A stretch of 64,000 nucleotides of DNA from Mixta mediterraneensis (GCF_014946725.1 NZ_JACFXY010000005.1:62001-126000); one strand, 5' to 3'. Shown: positions 1-9,370, numbered from the stretch's first letter. Numbers and translations are program-made. Notes: generated from the sequence alone by a model not told the origin.

Positions 1-172
1 GGTTGCCGGACAGCCGGTGCTGGAAATGGACCTTGAGTTCCTCAATGCGCATGCGCGTTCAATGATAAGCCCGGTTGTAGTGAGTAATAGCGATGACTTT
101 GCCGGGCTGAATTTGCTGGCAAGCGGACACGTTGTTGCAGGCGAAACCCGACTCTATGAAGTAAAAGGCTAA
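1..172 (+). CDS. nagE: N-acetylglucosamine PTS permease NagE, C-terminal end (partial)
   Basis: The window opens inside a gene read in the frame starting at base 2 and ending at TAA 170-172. The visible 56 residues include VAGQPVLEMD and GHVVAGETRLYEVKG, which match the end of the IIA (Crr-like) domain of NagE, the membrane PTS enzyme that imports and phosphorylates N-acetylglucosamine. Its position just upstream of glnS on the same strand is the usual enterobacterial order. Only the final part of the IIA domain is visible, so the catalytic His and the IIC/IIB domains cannot be judged. Confidence 0.9.
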   Translation, partial: VAGQPVLEMDLEFLNAHARSMISPVVVSNSDDFAGLNLLASGHVVAGETRLYEVKG

Positions 173-192
173 ATACTTCATGGTATAACCTC

Positions 193-222
193 AAAGGCAG
201 GACGCGATTCCTGCCTTTTTTG
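193..222 (+). terminator. Rho-independent terminator after nagE
   Basis: The inverted repeat AAAGGCAG / CTGCCTTT has a 9-nt loop and runs into a T tract, 20 nt after the nagE stop. It separates nagE from glnS. Confidence 0.85.
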
Positions 223-325
223 ATTTAAACGCTTAACAAACGGTTGTTTCCCTTCGACGCTTTGTGGATCATACTCCGTTACTTTGTGGTACAAATCACC
301 CGCTATTCGTATTGAGGATTTTGTG

Positions 326-1993
326 ATGAGTGAGGCTGAAGCCCGCCCAACTAACTTTATTCGTCAGATCATTGACGAAGATTTAGCGAGCGGCAAGCAC
401 AGCAGCGTGCACACCCGTTTTCCGCCAGAACCAAATGGTTATTTGCATATTGGTCATGCTAAATCGATCTGCCTGAACTTTGGTATCGCCCAGGATTATC
501 AAGGGCAATGCAATCTGCGTTTTGACGACACGAATCCGGTCAAAGAAGATATGGAGTTCGTTGAATCTATTAAGCATGACGTGCAATGGTTGGGTTTTGA
601 GTGGAGTGGTAAGGTTTGTTACTCCTCAGACTACTTCGATCAGCTTTATAACTATGCGGTTGAACTCATCCAAAAAGGTCTGGCTTACGTTGATGAACTC
701 ACGCCAGAACAGATTCGCGAATACCGCGGCACGTTGACGGCGCCGGGCAAAGACAGCCCTTATCGCGATCGCAGCATTGAAGAAAACCTCGCGCTATTTG
801 AGAAAATGCGTAACGGCGGATTTGAAGAAGGTAAAGCCTGCCTGCGCGCCAGGATTGATATGGCGTCAAGTTTTATCGTGATGCGCGATCCGGTGCTGTA
901 TCGCATTAAATTTGCCGATCACCATCAGACCGGCAGTAAGTGGTGCATCTATCCGATGTATGACTTTACCCACTGTATTTCCGATGCGCTGGAAGGCATC
1001 ACCCATTCACTGTGTACGCTGGAGTTCCAGGACAATCGCCGCCTCTATGACTGGGTTCTGGATAACATCACGATTCCGGTGCATCCACGGCAATACGAGT
1101 TTTCGCGTCTGAATCTGGAATATGCCGTGATGTCGAAGCGTAAACTGACTCAGCTGGTGAATGAAAAGCACGTAGAAAGCTGGGACGATCCGCGTATGCT
1201 GACCGTTTCGGGCCTGCGTCGTCGTGGTTACACCGCGGCATCCATTCGTGAGTTTTGTCGTCGCATCGGGGTGACTAAGCAAGACAATATCGTTGAGATG
1301 GCATCGCTTGAATCTTGTATTCGTGACGATCTTAATGAGAACGCGCCACGTGCAATGGCGGTGCTGGATCCACTGAAGGTCGTGATTGAAAACTTGCCTG
1401 CAGGGCATAACGAAAACATCAGTATGCCGAATCATCCAAATAAAGCGGAAATGGGCACGCGTGAAGTGCCGTTTAGCCGTGAAATTTGGATTGATCGTGC
1501 TGACTTCCGTGAGGAAGCGAACAAGCAATACAAGCGTCTGGTGTTGGGTAAAGAGGTACGTCTGCGTAATGCTTACGTCATTCGCGCGGAACGTGTCGCA
1601 AAAGATGAAGAAGGTAAGATTACCTGCATCTATTGCACCTGTGATGTAGATACACTGGGCAAAGACCCTGCAGACGGTCGAAAAGTTAAAGGTGTGATTC
1701 ATTGGGTTTCAGTCGATCACGCACTGCCTGCAGAATTCCGTCTTTATGATCGCCTGTTTAGTGTGCCAAATCCGGCGGCTGCAGAGGATTTTCTTTCGAC
1801 CATCAACCCAAATTCGCTGGAAATTAAACAGGGTTTTGTCGAGCCAGGCTTGAAAAATGTGGAAGCGACTTCACCCTATCAATTTGAGCGTGAAGGTTAT
1901 TTCTGCGCTGACAGCTCTTACTCAAAACCTTCTCAACTGGTGTTTAACCGCACAGTGGGGCTGCGTGATACCTGGGCAAAAATTGGCGATTAA
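326..1993 (+). CDS. glnS: Glutaminyl-tRNA synthetase
   Basis: This class I aminoacyl-tRNA synthetase (555 aa, about the E. coli length) charges tRNA-Gln with glutamine in the cytoplasm. The HIGH signature (LHIGH) is at residues 41-44 and the KMSKS-type loop appears as VMSKR near residue 270. The C-terminal beta-barrel anticodon-binding region follows and ends [16 protein letters not shown]. The start at 326 gives [11 protein letters not shown], identical to the E. coli N-terminus, and has GAGG 8-12 nt upstream. A longer in-frame start at 284 would add 14 unconserved residues and was rejected. The gene is flanked by terminators and is probably monocistronic. Confidence 0.97.
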   Translation: MSEAEARPTNFIRQIIDEDLASGKHSSVHTRFPPEPNGYLHIGHAKSICLNFGIAQDYQGQCNLRFDDTNPVKEDMEFVESIKHDVQWLGFEWSGKVCYSSDYFDQLYNYAVELIQKGLAYVDELTPEQIREYRGTLTAPGKDSPYRDRSIEENLALFEKMRNGGFEEGKACLRARIDMASSFIVMRDPVLYRIKFADHHQTGSKWCIYPMYDFTHCISDALEGITHSLCTLEFQDNRRLYDWVLDNITIPVHPRQYEFSRLNLEYAVMSKRKLTQLVNEKHVESWDDPRMLTVSGLRRRGYTAASIREFCRRIGVTKQDNIVEMASLESCIRDDLNENAPRAMAVLDPLKVVIENLPAGHNENISMPNHPNKAEMGTREVPFSREIWIDRADFREEANKQYKRLVLGKEVRLRNAYVIRAERVAKDEEGKITCIYCTCDVDTLGKDPADGRKVKGVIHWVSVDHALPAEFRLYDRLFSVPNPAAAEDFLSTINPNSLEIKQGFVEPGLKNVEATSPYQFEREGYFCADSSYSKPSQLVFNRTVGLRDTWAKIGD

Positions 1994-2024
1994 AGTTTTT
2001 CATCGCTGACATTACAAAAAAACA

Positions 2025-2049
2025 AAAGGGCGAATAATCGCCCTTTTTT
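2025..2049 (+). terminator. Rho-independent terminator after glnS
   Basis: A perfect 9-bp stem AAAGGGCGA / TCGCCCTTT with an ATAA loop and trailing T run lies 31 nt after the glnS stop. Confidence 0.9.
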
Positions 2050-2229
2050 ATGGCTGTAATTTTTGTCAATGCAGCCGTTTATGCTGACATACAGAAATTG
2101 CTCATTTTGGGCAAAATTGTGAAAAATGCGAGTTTAGTAAAATTAATCTATTACAGGATGTGAAATGATGATTTTCAGGTAGGCTATGCGCTTTAGAGCG
2201 TTGCTATGCGGGTTTTAAAAGGAAAATAA

Positions 2230-2625
2230 ATGACCGATCTCGCCCAGGAAGCCAAACACAGTGTTGTTGTTTTACATCAATTAATTGAACGTATTTTCAG
2301 CCGGTCTGCAATAGTTGATGACAGCTTTCAGCTCTTACTTTCCCATTTCCATCCTGATTTTTGCATGATAACGCCACAAGGAAAACAGCTAAATTTAAAT
2401 GAGGTTGAAGAACTATTTTATCAGCTGCAAGGGCAGCGTGAGGGAATGCGTATTGCTACCAGCGAGCATGTGATCATTTCGCAACATATGAATGAAATCA
2501 CCATCCAGTATCGTGAACTGCAAATGATGAACGGTAAAAATCAGAGCCGCATCTCACTGGCAATCCTTGATTGCAGCACTTCTATTCCGCGCTGGCGCTA
2601 CCTGCAGGAAACGCTCGTTGCCTGA
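2230..2625 (+). CDS. Small conserved hypothetical protein between glnS and fur
   Basis: The product is 131 aa, soluble, with no signal peptide or membrane segment. A good ribosome site (AAAAGGAAAATAA) precedes the ATG. The alternation of helices and beta strands (HPDFCMITPQGKQL, then EITIQYRELQMM and RISLAILDC) is compatible with a small NTF2/SnoaL-like fold, but no catalytic motif is recognisable. It is convergent with fur and shares a hairpin terminator with it. I recall unnamed proteins in this position in other Erwinia/Pantoea/Serratia-type genomes. The function is unknown, and the NTF2-like suggestion is inference from pattern only. Confidence 0.75.
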   Translation: MTDLAQEAKHSVVVLHQLIERIFSRSAIVDDSFQLLLSHFHPDFCMITPQGKQLNLNEVEELFYQLQGQREGMRIATSEHVIISQHMNEITIQYRELQMMNGKNQSRISLAILDCSTSIPRWRYLQETLVA

Positions 2626-2636
2626 CGTTCAGACAG

Positions 2637-2665
2637 AAAAAAAGCCGGTTAAAACCGGCTTTTTC
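2637..2665. terminator. Bidirectional terminator between the hypothetical gene and fur
   Basis: AAAAGCCGGTT AAAA CCGGCTTTTT is a strong GC stem with A and T tracts on the two sides. It can serve both the plus-strand small gene and the minus-strand fur. Confidence 0.88.
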
Positions 2666-2684
2666 ATAGGGCTGCATGGCACGT

Positions 2685-3128
2685 TTATTTATCGTGAAGC
2701 GTTTCGTCTTCACGGCAGTCACCCAGCGAGCAGTGACCATAGAGATACAGGCTGTGGTTCGTTAATTTAATGCCGTGGCGCGTGGCGATTTCATGTTGAC
2801 GGGTCTCAATAGACTCATCACTGAACTCGATGACTTTGCCGCAGTCCAGGCAGATCAGATGATCATGATGATGCTGTTGCGTCAGCTCAAAGACAGATTT
2901 ACCGCCTTCAAAGTTATGACGCGTCACGATGCCCGCATCATCGAACTGGTTCAAAACGCGGTAAACGGTCGCTAAACCAATCTCTTCGCCCATATCAATC
3001 AGGCGTTTATATAGATCTTCCGCACTGACGTGATGGCATTCAGGTTCCTGAAGCACTTCCAGAATTTTCAGTCTGGGCAGCGTGACTTTCAGGCCAGCCT
3101 TCTTTAATGCGGTATTGTTGTCAGTCAT
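2685..3128 (-). CDS. fur: Ferric uptake regulator Fur
   Basis: This is the iron-responsive dimeric repressor (147 aa). The N-terminal winged-helix domain contains the helix around EIGLATVYRVLNQF (residues 49-62). The C-terminal dimerisation and metal domain has the HHHDH cluster (86-90) and the zinc-type cysteines C93/C96 in CLDCG, with a second pair in GHCSLGDC. Length and sequence match enterobacterial Fur. It lies downstream of fldA on the same strand, as in E. coli, where fur is also transcribed by readthrough from fldA. The ATG start follows AACAGGACAAAATCCGC, with AGGA as the likely ribosome site. Confidence 0.97.
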   Translation of the reverse strand: MTDNNTALKKAGLKVTLPRLKILEVLQEPECHHVSAEDLYKRLIDMGEEIGLATVYRVLNQFDDAGIVTRHNFEGGKSVFELTQQHHHDHLICLDCGKVIEFSDESIETRQHEIATRHGIKLTNHSLYLYGHCSLGDCREDETLHDK

Positions 3129-3477
3129 GCGGATTTTGTCCTGTTACTTTAATCACTTTTGTGGCGCTTGGCCTTGAATGTCGATCTACACCCATTCTCA
3201 TTTGCGTCTCATTATAGAACTGAAGCAGCGAAATGAAAACCGAGGGGAAATGCGGGAAATCACCGTTAGCTGTAAGGCATGTACCGAGCCGGGGAATTTC
3301 TGCAGGGTTCTGTTAACATTTCGTTCAGCCTCATTTCTTATCCAGAAAAATAAGCGGATGACCGATAGGGGTATTCTACAGGTTAAACGAAGAAATTTAA
3401 AAAAATGTGGCTATTATTTCTATAGGAATTTTCTTTGGCTCAATGTGAGCCAGCGCCCACATTGAGTCAGAGAAGCT
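3129..3477. promoter_or_regulatory. fldA-fur intergenic region with an inverted repeat
   Basis: This 349-nt stretch holds the fur leader and promoter. I see no convincing gene in it. A 9-bp inverted repeat, CTCAATGTG (3439-3447) and CACATTGAG (3458-3466), sits just past the fldA stop. An alternative 6-bp hairpin, GGCTCA/TGAGCC, overlaps its left arm. Neither strand has a T tract after it, so it looks like a processing or attenuation hairpin rather than a full terminator, consistent with fldA-to-fur readthrough. In E. coli a short leader ORF (uof) precedes fur. The frame that stops at the fur start here is open for only a few codons, so I could not identify a uof equivalent. Confidence 0.5.
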
Positions 3478-4008
3478 TTACGCTTCGATAATTTCTTTGA
3501 GCTGAAGCTCGTCAAAAATCTGCTTAACCCATTTATCAACGCGTTCGTTAGTTAGTTCTGGCTGACGGTCTTCGTCGATAGCCAGACCGAGGAAGTTTTT
3601 ATCGTCAGCCAGGCCCTTAGATGCTTCGAAGTGATAGCCTTCGGTTGGCCAGTGCCCAACAATGATAGCGCCGTTCGGTTCGATGATGTCACGAATGGTG
3701 CCCATCGCATCACAGAAATATTCTGCATAATCTTCCTGATCGCCACAACCAAACAGGGCGACCAGCTTACCGTTGAAATCGATCTCTTCCAGCGTGGGGA
3801 AAAAGTCATCCCAGTCGCACTGCGCTTCGCCATAATACCAGGTTGGGATGCCCAGCAGCAGGATGTCAAACGCTTCCAGATCTTCTTTGGTGCTTTTTGC
3901 GATGTCGTGCACTTCAGCAACGTCTTTACCCAGCTGTTTCTGGATCATTTTTGCAATGTTTTCGGTGTTGCCGGTATCGCTGCCAAAGAAGATGCCTACG
4001 ATTGCCAT
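3478..4008 (-). CDS. fldA: Flavodoxin 1
   Basis: This FMN electron carrier (176 aa) serves reductive enzymes such as IspG/IspH and methionine synthase. The N-terminal phosphate-binding loop FFGSDTGNTENIA (residues 7-19) and the flavin-binding loops around PTWYYGEAQCDWDDF and FGCGDQEDYAEYFCDA are intact. The sequence is near-identical to E. coli FldA. It is the upstream neighbour of fur on the minus strand, and the conserved pairing links redox and iron control. Confidence 0.97.
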   Translation of the reverse strand: MAIVGIFFGSDTGNTENIAKMIQKQLGKDVAEVHDIAKSTKEDLEAFDILLLGIPTWYYGEAQCDWDDFFPTLEEIDFNGKLVALFGCGDQEDYAEYFCDAMGTIRDIIEPNGAIIVGHWPTEGYHFEASKGLADDKNFLGLAIDEDRQPELTNERVDKWVKQIFDELQLKEIIEA

Positions 4009-4143
4009 GGGTAAAATAACCTCTTAAATCCTGATGATGAGTTGTGTGCTAAAGCAGCACATTTCTGCGAATAATAGCAGACGAGGCAAAAGCGCGGAAC
4101 TCGTAAAGCCGCGACATTTGTTTCTGCGTGCGTTTTGTTGGCT

Positions 4144-4419
4144 TCAGTCCAGCTTGAGTTGTGCCAGCAACATCTGTTCGATCAGTTCGCTGCGGCTGAG
4201 GTTACGTTGTTCCGCCAGGGTATTCAGCGCCTCAACGGCTTCACGGTTCATTTTCAGTTCGACACGGCGTAGCCCGCGCCCTTTGTCACGTTTCAGTTGA
4301 TTGCGTTTATTGATACGCAGTTGTTCATCGCGCGAAAGCGGGCTGGTTTTAGGGCGACCGGGTCGACGCTCCTCAGCAAACAGATCGAGCGTGGTGCGGT
4401 CAGTGTGTTCTTTTGCCAT
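4144..4419 (-). CDS. ybfE: LexA-regulated protein YbfE (CopG/ribbon-helix-helix-like)
   Basis: This small basic protein (91 aa) starts MAKEHTDRTTLDLFAEERRPGRPK, as in E. coli YbfE. The second half (RRVELKMNREAVEALNTLAEQRNLSRSELIEQML) has a ribbon-helix-helix pattern, so DNA binding is likely. E. coli ybfE is listed as a LexA/SOS target; I looked for a CTGT-N8-ACAG box upstream (4420-4580) and did not see a canonical one here. Its exact role is unknown. It is placed between ybfF and fldA on the minus strand. Confidence 0.9.
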   Translation of the reverse strand: MAKEHTDRTTLDLFAEERRPGRPKTSPLSRDEQLRINKRNQLKRDKGRGLRRVELKMNREAVEALNTLAEQRNLSRSELIEQMLLAQLKLD

Positions 4420-4580
4420 GGCTTAATGAAACTGAATGGGCGCGAGCTCAGGCCGCGCAGATTATAAATTATTGGCGCTTACCGCGACAAAAATGATCGG
4501 CGGCAAATTTTTAGCGCGCCATCATACTCCACGCTAACCGCGTGCGCCAATCCTAAACTTTTGCTGACAGGTATTTGCTT

Positions 4581-5345
4581 TTAAAGCGCAAAAAAACGGC
4601 GGATGCTGCGCAAAACAGCATCAGGCTTCTCGGCATGGACCCAATGTCCTGCGCCATTGATGACATGTGCCTGCGCTGCCGGAAACTGTTTTAATAATGT
4701 GTCGCGATATTGATTATCCAGATAGGCAGAATCACCGCCGCGAATAAATAAAACCGAATGCGGCCACGCTGGGATCTCCTGCCAGCCAGTAATGGTCGCG
4801 TAATTGTCCCACAGCACCGGCACGTTGAAGCGCCATTCACCGTCATGAAATGATTTGAGAATGAACTGAATCACGCCCTCTTCATTAATCACGTTGCGCA
4901 TTATCCTGGCGGCTTCACTACGACGTGTAACGCCGGCTTTATTCACCGCGCGGATAGCGGCAAAAACGTCATCATGGCGGCGGGTTTGATAGTCAACCGG
5001 CGCGATGTCAATCATGACTAATTGTTCAATACGTTCAGAAGCCAGCGCGCTCAGCGCCATGGCAATTTTGCCACCCATCGAATGCCCGATAACCGACACA
5101 CGATCAATGCCATGGGCGTCCAGCGTGTCGAACATGTCCTGCGCCATGACAGCGTAGTTCATCTCTTCAGATCGCGGTGACAGGCCATGATTCCGGACAT
5201 CAACCTGAATTAATGGGCGATCGTCCTTTAAACCCCGCGCCAGCACGCCAAGATTGTCGAGGCTACCAAAAAGGCCGTGAATAAGCAGGACGGGTAAGGA
5301 ATCAGCAGTTGATTGTTCAGTTTGCAGACGGGCGTTCAAAATCAT
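4581..5345 (-). CDS. ybfF: Alpha/beta-hydrolase esterase YbfF
   Basis: This 254-aa alpha/beta-hydrolase has the oxyanion region LIHGLFGS (near residue 22) and the nucleophile elbow GHSMGG (near residue 88). A C-terminal His lies in NGAGHWVHAEKP. E. coli YbfF hydrolyses short acyl esters, including acyl-CoA and malonyl-CoA-type substrates in vitro; its physiological substrate is unsettled. It is transcribed away from seqA. The start MILNARLQTEQ matches the family. Confidence 0.93.
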   Translation of the reverse strand: MILNARLQTEQSTADSLPVLLIHGLFGSLDNLGVLARGLKDDRPLIQVDVRNHGLSPRSEEMNYAVMAQDMFDTLDAHGIDRVSVIGHSMGGKIAMALSALASERIEQLVMIDIAPVDYQTRRHDDVFAAIRAVNKAGVTRRSEAARIMRNVINEEGVIQFILKSFHDGEWRFNVPVLWDNYATITGWQEIPAWPHSVLFIRGGDSAYLDNQYRDTLLKQFPAAQAHVINGAGHWVHAEKPDAVLRSIRRFFAL

Positions 5346-5595
5346 GGCAAAGTTCTTAAGTTTGAGACCTAAGCTTAGGTTATCATGGATTCACCTTTTT
5401 AGGCGCGCCGGTTCCGGCGGCATTAGGACATATTCTGACTTTTGCCCATAAACCGTTTGAACGCTAACAGCCCGCCTGAATTTAACTTTATAATCCTCAT
5501 GTTAGAACCCGCTCACATTTCGGAACGCCAAATTTTGCTAAGGGCTTTTCAGGAAACAGGTGGTTCTGTCATGGGTAAGAACCGTACGGAATAAG

Positions 5596-6138
5596 ATGAA
5601 AACGATCGAAGTTGACGAAGAGCTCTACCGTTATATTGCCAGCCACACGCAACATATTGGCGAAAGCGCATCGGATATTCTGCGTCGCATGCTGAAGTTC
5701 ACCGCCGGTCAAACTGCGGCAGCTGCGCAAACCGCAGCGAATACTGAAGGCAAAGAGGCACAGTCCGTGCGTGCCGAATTGCGTCCGCAGGATCGCGTGC
5801 GTGCGATGCGTGAACTAATGCTTTCCGATGAATATGCGGAGCAGAAGCGCGCGGTTAACCGCTTTATGCTGATTTTGTCAACGCTCTATCGTTTAGATAC
5901 GAAAGCGTTTGCCGAGGCAACCGCCTCACTGCAAGGCCGCACCCGCGTATACTTTGCAGGCGATGAGCACACGCTGTTGCAGAACGGCACCCATACGAAG
6001 CCAAAACATGTTCCTGGCACGCCGTACTGGGTGATCACCAATACTAATACCGGTCGCAAAAGCAGCATGGTCGAACACATTATGCTGTCGATGCAGTTCC
6101 CACAGGAACTGACAGAGAAAGTTTGCGGCACCATTTAA
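5596..6138 (+). CDS. seqA: Replication initiation negative regulator SeqA
   Basis: SeqA binds hemimethylated GATC sites, sequesters oriC after initiation and organises newly replicated DNA. The 180-aa product begins [18 protein letters not shown], exactly the family N-terminal oligomerisation helix. The C-terminal DNA-binding domain contains [23 protein letters not shown]-type sequence near its end. A longer in-frame start at 5560 adds 12 unconserved residues and was rejected. pgm follows after 25 nt on the same strand, the usual seqA-pgm pair. Confidence 0.96.
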   Translation: MKTIEVDEELYRYIASHTQHIGESASDILRRMLKFTAGQTAAAAQTAANTEGKEAQSVRAELRPQDRVRAMRELMLSDEYAEQKRAVNRFMLILSTLYRLDTKAFAEATASLQGRTRVYFAGDEHTLLQNGTHTKPKHVPGTPYWVITNTNTGRKSSMVEHIMLSMQFPQELTEKVCGTI

Positions 6139-6163
6139 ACTGAAGCGTCAGGGAGAAGCGCCA

Positions 6164-7804
6164 ATGGCCAATCACCCCCGTGCCGGGCAGCCCGCCCAGC
6201 AGAGCGATTTGATTAACGTTGCACAATTAACATCACAGTATTATGTCCTGAAGCCCGATGTGGCGAACCCGGAACATGCAGTGAAATTTGGCACATCAGG
6301 CCATCGCGGTAGCGCAGGACGGCAAAGCTTCAATGAGTTGCACATTTTGGCAATTGCCCAGGCGATTGCTGAAGAGCGTAAAAAGAATGGCGTTACGGGT
6401 CCATGCTACGTAAGTAAAGATACCCACGCGCTTTCTGAGCCAGCGATTTTGTCTGTGCTGGAAGTGCTGGCCGCCAACGGCGTTGACGTCATTGTGCAGC
6501 AGGAAAATGGCTACACGCCAACGCCGGCGATCTCCAACGCTATTCTCGAACACAATAAGTCAGGCGGCGCGCTGGCTGATGGTATCGTGATTACGCCTTC
6601 ACACAATCCTCCTGAAGATGGGGGGATCAAATACAACCCGCCAAATGGTGGGCCAGCGGATACTAATGTCACTAAAGTGGTAGAAGATCGTGCTAACCAG
6701 TTGCTTAAAGACGGCCTGAAAGACGTTAAACGGCTGCCATTACATGAAGCGCTGGCAAGCGGACATATTGTCGAAAAAGATTTGATCCAGCCATACGTTG
6801 AAGGCTTGGCGCAGGTTATCGACTTTGCAGCCATTCAGAAAGCTGGCCTGAAAATTGGCGTCGATCCGCTTGGCGGTTCCGGTATGGCTTACTGGCAACG
6901 CATTGCTGAGCACTACCGATTAGATCTGACCATTGTGAACGATGCGATCGATCAAACCTTCCGCTTTATGCACCTTGATAAAGATGGCGTGGTGCGTATG
7001 GACTGCTCTTCTGAGTGCGCAATGGCGGGACTGCTGGCTTACCGCGACAAATTCGATTTGGCGTTTGGTAACGATCCCGACTATGACCGTCACGGCATTG
7101 TCACGCCAGCAGGCTTGATGAACCCAAACCATTACCTGGCGGTGGCGATCAACTATTTATTCCAGAACCGTCCGCAATGGGGCAGTGATGTTGCTGTCGG
7201 TAAAACCCTGGTGTCTAGCGCCATGATTGACCGTGTGGTTAACGACATCGGCCGCAAACTGGTTGAAGTACCGGTTGGTTTCAAATGGTTTGTCGATGGT
7301 CTCTATGACGGCAGCTTTGGCTTTGGTGGCGAAGAGAGTGCGGGGGCTTCTTTCCTGCGTTTCGATGGTACCGCATGGTCGACTGACAAAGACGGCATCA
7401 TCATGTGCTTGCTGGCAGCCGAAATTACCGCGGTAACCGGCAAGAATCCACAGCAGCATTATGATGAGCTGGCCGAACGTTTTGGAGCGCCGAGTTATAA
7501 CCGTTTGCAGGCACCTGCAACATCAGCTCAGAAAGCTGCACTCTCAAAACTGTCACCGGAAATGGTCAGCGCCGATACGCTGGCGGGTGATCCCATCGCT
7601 GCACGTTTAACCGCAGCGCCAGGAAATGGTGCTTCAATCGGTGGTCTGAAAGTGATGACAGAAAATGGCTGGTTTGCAGCACGTCCTTCAGGCACTGAAG
7701 ACGCTTATAAAATCTATTGTGAAAGTTTCCTTGGCGCAGAACATCGGGCACAAATCGAGAAAGAAGCAGTAGAAATTGTCAGCGAAGTGCTGAAAAACGC
7801 CTGA
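6164..7804 (+). CDS. pgm: Phosphoglucomutase
   Basis: This alpha-D-phosphohexomutase (546 aa) interconverts glucose-1-phosphate and glucose-6-phosphate, linking glycolysis to glycogen and nucleotide-sugar synthesis. The phosphoserine loop ITPSHNPP is near residue 146 and the metal loop is [10 protein letters not shown]. The substrate loop GGEESAG and the phosphate-binding [13 protein letters not shown] segment near the C-terminus are intact. It sits directly behind seqA and ends in a strong terminator. Confidence 0.97.
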   Translation: MANHPRAGQPAQQSDLINVAQLTSQYYVLKPDVANPEHAVKFGTSGHRGSAGRQSFNELHILAIAQAIAEERKKNGVTGPCYVSKDTHALSEPAILSVLEVLAANGVDVIVQQENGYTPTPAISNAILEHNKSGGALADGIVITPSHNPPEDGGIKYNPPNGGPADTNVTKVVEDRANQLLKDGLKDVKRLPLHEALASGHIVEKDLIQPYVEGLAQVIDFAAIQKAGLKIGVDPLGGSGMAYWQRIAEHYRLDLTIVNDAIDQTFRFMHLDKDGVVRMDCSSECAMAGLLAYRDKFDLAFGNDPDYDRHGIVTPAGLMNPNHYLAVAINYLFQNRPQWGSDVAVGKTLVSSAMIDRVVNDIGRKLVEVPVGFKWFVDGLYDGSFGFGGEESAGASFLRFDGTAWSTDKDGIIMCLLAAEITAVTGKNPQQHYDELAERFGAPSYNRLQAPATSAQKAALSKLSPEMVSADTLAGDPIAARLTAAPGNGASIGGLKVMTENGWFAARPSGTEDAYKIYCESFLGAEHRAQIEKEAVEIVSEVLKNA

Positions 7805-7817
7805 TAAACGCTGTTCT

Positions 7818-7845
7818 AAAAAAGCGCCCTTCAGGCGCTTTTTTT
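7818..7845 (+). terminator. Rho-independent terminator after pgm
   Basis: AAAAAGCGCC CTTCA GGCGCTTTTTTT begins about 14 nt after the pgm stop. The 215 nt from here to the next gene contain no other gene I can support. Confidence 0.9.
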
Positions 7846-8032
7846 ATGTCATAAAACCGTAGCCCCGGCGGTAGTCATATCCAGGGCATCCGCTGTTAGC
7901 CCTGGCGTGAGGATAACCATCCGGAGAGCAAGCCTGACTCAGTTTACCCGGTTTTTTCTGCCATCACTGGCAAAGCATCGTCAAATCTGGCGTTCTGAGC
8001 CTTTAAGTATGGCCACTTTCCGCTATCTTTAA

Positions 8033-8063
8033 ACTTATACAACTTTCCAGAAGGTGTATAAGT
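8033..8063. promoter_or_regulatory. Perfect 9-bp dyad ending at the tudS/DUF1722 start codon
   Basis: ACTTATACA (8033-8041) and TGTATAAGT (8055-8063) form a perfect inverted repeat with centres 22 bp apart. The right arm ends immediately before the ATG at 8064. The ribosome site AGAAGG lies in the 13-nt spacer. The spacing equals about two DNA turns, which suits a dimeric regulator; alternatively the transcript could fold into a hairpin that presents or hides the start. DUF523/DUF1722 genes often neighbour MerR-family regulators and photolyase genes, so a MerR-type operator is one guess. Confidence 0.55.
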
Positions 8064-9020
8064 ATGAGCGAGAAAATTCCTGTCGGAATCAGTGCTTGTC
8101 TGCTGGGGGATAACGTCCGTTTTGATGGGGGCCACCAGCGATTAACCTTCGCAACGGAACAGCTGATGCCGTTTGTGCGCTTCGAGTCCATTTGCCCAGA
8201 GATAGCCATTGGGCTGCCTGCGCCACGACCCGCGTTGCGTCTGGTAAAGCACCGGGATGACGAATTACACCTTTGTTTCAGTACAGACGGCGGTGAAAAT
8301 GCCACGCAGGCGATGCGCAGCTGGTCAGCGGAGCGGGTGAAATCGCTGCATCATCTTTGCGGTTATATCTTGTGCGCGAAATCACCCAGTTGTGGAATGG
8401 AACGCGTACGCGTTTATGAGCCAGAAACCCATCACAATCGCAAAACGGGAACCGGTATTTTCACCGGCTTTTTACGTAAGGAGATGCCCTGGCTACCCCT
8501 TGAAGAAAATGGTCGGTTGCACGATGCCACATTGCGGGAAAACTTTGTTGGTCGTATTTGTGCGCTGCATGAATTTAATCAGATGTGGCAGGCAGGATTA
8601 ACACGTTCCTGCCTGCTTGCCTTTCATCGCCGTTACAAGTTGCTGCTGCTGGCGCATTCGCAAGAAAAATATCGTGAGCTGGGACCTTTTGTGGCGTCAG
8701 TGAATCGATGGGATTCACTGGATGCATTTGCTTTTGAATACCGCCAACGGCTGATGGCGCTGATGTCGCATCCTGCCTCACGCCGTAATCACACCAATGT
8801 ACTGATGCATGTACAAGGTTATTTCCGCCGCCAGCTTAGCTCGCCGCAGCGGCAGGAACTGGCGACGTTAATTGATCGCTATCGACAGGGTACGCAACCG
8901 TTATTGGCGCCGATCACCATTCTTAAGCACTACCTGGCAGAATATCCCCACGCATGGCTGGCCCAGCAACGTTATTTCGACCCTTATCCCGAAGCGTTAT
9001 GCCTGCGTTATGGGCAATAA
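8064..9020 (+). CDS. DUF523 (TudS-like thiouracil desulfurase) - DUF1722 (YbgA) fusion protein
   Basis: The 318-aa product has two domains. Residues 1 to about 150 are DUF523, with SACLLG (C12), ICPE (C44) and SPSCG (C110), the three cysteines that in TudS hold an Fe-S cluster. Residues about 170-310 are DUF1722, the domain that makes up the short E. coli YbgA. DUF523 enzymes of the TudS group desulfurise 2-thiouracil, and fused forms have been linked to the same chemistry; the in vivo substrate here is inference. E. coli has phr next to ybgA. No photolyase gene is present here. Confidence 0.88.
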   Translation: MSEKIPVGISACLLGDNVRFDGGHQRLTFATEQLMPFVRFESICPEIAIGLPAPRPALRLVKHRDDELHLCFSTDGGENATQAMRSWSAERVKSLHHLCGYILCAKSPSCGMERVRVYEPETHHNRKTGTGIFTGFLRKEMPWLPLEENGRLHDATLRENFVGRICALHEFNQMWQAGLTRSCLLAFHRRYKLLLLAHSQEKYRELGPFVASVNRWDSLDAFAFEYRQRLMALMSHPASRRNHTNVLMHVQGYFRRQLSSPQRQELATLIDRYRQGTQPLLAPITILKHYLAEYPHAWLAQQRYFDPYPEALCLRYGQ

Positions 9021-9040
9021 TTCGAAAGTAAAATGCCCGC

Positions 9041-9370
9041 TTGAGCCTGGTTTTGCGTCTGGTCTGTCGCGGCGGTAAAGCCAGCGCGACTGCGCTGTAT
9101 CGCCACGTCGAAACAGGGGAAGTACACGCTATGCCTTCCTACCTGCCACGACGCGAGGTACGCATTTTGATAAATAAGCTGAATTTATCTGCCCTTATTT
9201 GCTGGCGCGGGAAGCGATATACAGCCATCGCACGCGCATGGGCGAAGAAACAGAATAAGAAACTCGATTATCCGGCACCGATCGTAGAACATAAGGTTGC
9301 ATGTAAAAAGACATCAATCGCTTTTGAGCGCGCAAAAAGGCGGCTTGAGGCGGCGAGGGAGCCGAAATGA
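9041..9370 (+). CDS. Small basic hypothetical protein overlapping ybgI
   Basis: This is an open frame of up to 109 aa, rich in Arg/Lys, with no recognised domain. Its TGA overlaps the ybgI ATG by 4 nt (ATGA, 9367-9370), which argues for a real, translationally coupled gene. The start is uncertain: TTG at 9041 has no clear ribosome site, while ATG at 9131 follows GGGGA at a workable distance and would give 79 aa. It begins 20 nt after the DUF523/DUF1722 stop. I do not recognise the family and assign no function. Confidence 0.55.
   Translation: MSLVLRLVCRGGKASATALYRHVETGEVHAMPSYLPRREVRILINKLNLSALICWRGKRYTAIARAWAKKQNKKLDYPAPIVEHKVACKKTSIAFERAKRRLEAAREPK

Noticed and set aside
1007-1702. Minus-strand frame of 231 aa inside glnS
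   Set aside because: It is a shadow of glnS codon usage with no supporting start or family match.
3129-3477. A uof-like leader gene upstream of fur
   Set aside because: The frame ending at the fur start is interrupted after a few codons, and no start with a ribosome site is visible.
4420-4580. LexA box upstream of ybfE
   Set aside because: No CTGT-N8-ACAG-like sequence could be found by eye, despite the E. coli annotation of ybfE as LexA-regulated.
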